A DNA stretch of 64,000 bases from an uncultured Candidatus Saccharibacteria bacterium (GTDB lineage: Bacteria; Patescibacteriota; Saccharimonadia; Saccharimonadales; Saccharimonadaceae): assembly GCA_946406665.1 (NCBI GenBank), contig CAMJLE010000001.1, forward strand, positions 18,874 through 82,873. The letters run 5' to 3'. The notes beneath the pieces are model-generated. The model saw nothing but the letters and a program-made list of their open reading frames with translations, was not told the DNA's origin and made no database searches. Both the position numbers and the translations under genes were made by a program. Of the stretch, positions 61,793-64,000 are shown one piece after another. Position 1 is the stretch's first letter; each line of letters begins with the position of its first letter.

Positions 61793-61975
61793 TTTGTTCC
61801 CTCCTTCTTCGTGGCCTGGGTTGTAAGGTTCTCAATAAAAAACCGGGGTTGATGCTCCGAGTTTTTTACCATTTGTTATTATAACATATCAAAGCCATTA
61901 ATGTAAGTGGGAATATTCGTGGCGACAATCTCAGACGACGTGCTAGTTTAAAGGGGCCAGCATAGAAGTTACCGA

Positions 61976-62004
61976 TTGACTTTTTCGTTAGTCTATGATA
62001 TAAT
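61976..62004 (+). promoter_or_regulatory. Promoter TTGACT-17-TATAAT (TGA-extended)
   Basis: TTGACT 61976-61981, TATAAT 61999-62004. Confidence 0.8.
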
Positions 62005-62010
62005 GTAGAT

Positions 62011-62112
62011 ATGAACAGTAATATTTTCGCATACTGGTTTATGGTAGCAATGGTCACACTATTTGGTGGCCATCTCGTCATGCCAAAAACCATTATCGCG
62101 GAAACTGTCTAA
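62011..62112 (+). CDS. Putative leaderless 33-aa leader peptide upstream of MFS gene
   Basis: ATG 6 nt after -10: MNSNIFAYWFMVAMVTLFGGHLVMPKTIIAETV*. Confidence 0.45.
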   Translation: MNSNIFAYWFMVAMVTLFGGHLVMPKTIIAETV

Positions 62113-62249
62113 TTCTTGTAAATCTAGATAAGTTTCAAAAGCGACTTGTCTAGAAAAATCAAATAAATAATCGCCTTTGGAATTTATCCAGCCGTATAAA
62201 CAGACGGCTAGCACTTTTATATGCGCACTATAATGAAAGGAGGATTATT

Positions 62250-63422
62250 ATGAGCAAAAGACATAGTGCTCTGCGCAACATGAAGCTAGTAATTGCCGAA
62301 TCGGCAGCTACGGCGGCCCTATTGTCCGTGCCGATTATGACGCCCTTCTATCTTAGCCTCGGGTTGAGCCAGGAGGAGATTGCATTGACGCAGATGGCCT
62401 TTACGGCGGCCGTGATGTTGCTGAATCTGCCGCTTGGATGGGTGGCCGATCGGTTTAGCCGCAAATGGGCTAATGTTGCGGGGGATTTGCTAGGAGCTAT
62501 TTCTTTATTGTTCTACGCAACAGTCAGTACTTTCTGGACCATCGTCTTCTGCGAGATATTATTCGGCGTCGGCTGCGCCCTGTCGCAAGGGGTCGACTCG
62601 ACTCTTTTGAAACATTTCTGCGAAAAAGAAGATAGTAGTGGTAAGCTGTTCAAAAACAAGTATGCCAAAATGGCATCCTACCGAGAGGTAACGACACTTT
62701 TCATCCTGCTACTTGGCGGTCCAATTGGAGCAATAAGTTTTCGTCTAGCCATCGCTTTGTCGTCGGTGACCTACTTCGTCGGCGCAATACTAAGCATATT
62801 GATTGAAGATGACAGCGAGAAACTGACCGCAAGTACGAAGAACCCGGCAAAAGAAATCGCTAGATTGATAAAACGCAATGCGAGCGACGGCGGCCTACGC
62901 GCTAGAATCGCTGCCTATGCGGTAGCACGGGAATGCACCCACGGCATAATTTGGGTATTTACGCCTTTAATGCTCTATGTAGGTGTGCCGCTAGAAATAG
63001 TTTCAGTCGGATGGACGATTAACTATATCGCTGCCTACTTGGGTACACAAATGGCACGGCGTTTTGCGCCGAAAATGAGCAAAGCACAGATATTCTTGGC
63101 GCCAGTCGTCATCGTATCAGCTGCGAGCATAGTGATGGCCATTAATTTGAACGCTTTCACTGTCTGCTTGTATGCCCTATTTGGTCTAGCGCGAGGTTGG
63201 AGCGGCGCAACAATGATGCCACTCATTAAAGAACGCGTTCGCTCGACGGAGCAATCGTCAGTCGAATCGTTGGCGCGCGTCATTTCGCAATTGCTCTACA
63301 TCGTGGCCGTGTGGCTAATTAACCGCGCCGCAGATGTTCAATTGCAATATGCATTAGTAGCAACGGTTGCAATCTTTGCGCCCCTCGCCATTCCGATTGC
63401 GCTCAGACTGCGCAAGGAATAA
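62250..63422 (+). CDS. MFS transporter
   Basis: SD AAAGGAGG; ~12 TM; GWVADRFSRKWANVAGDLLGA. Confidence 0.85.
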   Translation: MSKRHSALRNMKLVIAESAATAALLSVPIMTPFYLSLGLSQEEIALTQMAFTAAVMLLNLPLGWVADRFSRKWANVAGDLLGAISLLFYATVSTFWTIVFCEILFGVGCALSQGVDSTLLKHFCEKEDSSGKLFKNKYAKMASYREVTTLFILLLGGPIGAISFRLAIALSSVTYFVGAILSILIEDDSEKLTASTKNPAKEIARLIKRNASDGGLRARIAAYAVARECTHGIIWVFTPLMLYVGVPLEIVSVGWTINYIAAYLGTQMARRFAPKMSKAQIFLAPVVIVSAASIVMAINLNAFTVCLYALFGLARGWSGATMMPLIKERVRSTEQSSVESLARVISQLLYIVAVWLINRAADVQLQYALVATVAIFAPLAIPIALRLRKE

Positions 63423-63426
63423 AATG

Positions 63427-63455
63427 CGCCCCAGCCAGTTGGCTGGGGCTTTTCC
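63427..63455 (+). terminator. Rho-independent terminator
   Basis: GCCCCAGCCAGTTGGCTGGGGCTTTTCC. Confidence 0.8.
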
Positions 63456-63474
63456 TGTGATATAATAGTCGCAT

Positions 63475-63548
63475 GGCGCGTTGGCGGAGCAGTTACGCAG
63501 CGGTCTGCAAAACCGCGTAGACCAGTGCAACTCTGGTACGCGCCTCCA
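63475..63548 (+). tRNA. tRNA-Cys (GCA), CCA encoded
   Basis: GGCGCGT/ACGCGCC acceptor stem, anticodon loop CTGCAAA, TCCA end. Confidence 0.92.
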
Positions 63549-63562
63549 CGAAATATGTGCTC

Positions 63563-63649
63563 GCCCGAGTGGCGGAATTGGTATACGCGGCGGACTTAAA
63601 ATCCGCTTCCCTTACCGGATTATGAGTTCGAGTCTCATCTCGGGCACCA
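63563..63649 (+). tRNA. tRNA-Leu (UAA), CCA encoded
   Basis: GCCCGAG/CTCGGGC acceptor, anticodon TAA, long variable arm, ACCA. Confidence 0.93.
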
Positions 63650-63783
63650 GACAAAAAATGACCCATCGAGGTCGTTTTTTGAAGCAAGTTCACTATTCAG
63701 CTCCGCATTCGCAACCACACCAACACGAGCTATGACGACACTCTTGCGTTTTGTTTGCTTTTAGCATATAATTTGCATAGCGA

Positions 63784-63859
63784 GCGGGTTTAGCTCAGTT
63801 GTTAGAGCGCTTCCTTGCCAAGGAAGAGGTCGAGAGTTAGAGTCTCTTAACCCGCACCA
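63784..63859 (+). tRNA. tRNA-Gly (GCC), CCA encoded
   Basis: GCGGGTT/AACCCGC acceptor, anticodon GCC, ACCA. Confidence 0.93.
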
Positions 63860-63904
63860 CAAAGAAGGACGTCGTAAGACGCCGTTTTTTGTGCCTTAAA
63901 TTAG

Positions 63905-64000
63905 CTAATCCCTATGCTTTGCAGCGAGTCGAACCAATGGTCTTCTACGTAGACCGTTCAGCACCTTTGCAACATAGTCAGCTGGCAATAGCCAACAAAA
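63905..64000 (-). CDS. Possible C-terminus of a gene extending past the window
   Basis: Minus-strand open frame ...FCWLLPADYVAKVLNGLRRRPLVRLAAKHRD* followed by a hairpin with T-run. Confidence 0.4.
   Translation of the reverse strand, partial: FCWLLPADYVAKVLNGLRRRPLVRLAAKHRD

Noticed and set aside
63481-63735. ORFs overlapping tRNA-Cys and tRNA-Leu (both strands)
   Set aside because: Spurious translation of tRNA genes

Overview
This 64 kb window looks like a reduced-genome CPR/Patescibacteria chromosome, most likely a Saccharibacteria (TM7)-like organism (inference). It carries a dense housekeeping backbone: rpoBC, rpsP, rnc, nusB, rpmF, leuS, PBP1A, ldh, lysS, greA, proS, ftsK, pnp, rpsO, radA, clpP, clpC, ligA, htpX, a UvrD-like helicase and tRNA-Cys/Leu/Gly. 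Between these genes sit small orphan-gene cassettes, most with their own promoter, strong Shine-Dalgarno sequence and hairpin terminator. The main observations are: (i) a SipW-type signal peptidase plus TasA/camelysin-like substrate operon; (ii) a LeuRS with a complete Nudix domain inserted in its editing region; (iii) an RpoC lacking both zinc sites, with a non-canonical trigger helix, and a LigA lacking its zinc finger; (iv) perfect CIRCE operators over the promoters of clpP and clpC; (v) a long hairpin filling the pnp 5' leader; (vi) three tandem, divergent paralogous orphans inserted on the opposite strand between rpsO and pnp; (vii) a large class of apparently leaderless housekeeping genes (-10 box 6-9 nt before ATG); (viii) a disrupted dprA with a nonsense codon and a frameshift. 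No CRISPR array or mobile element was recognised. All calls come from reading the sequence and the supplied ORF track; no database search was run.
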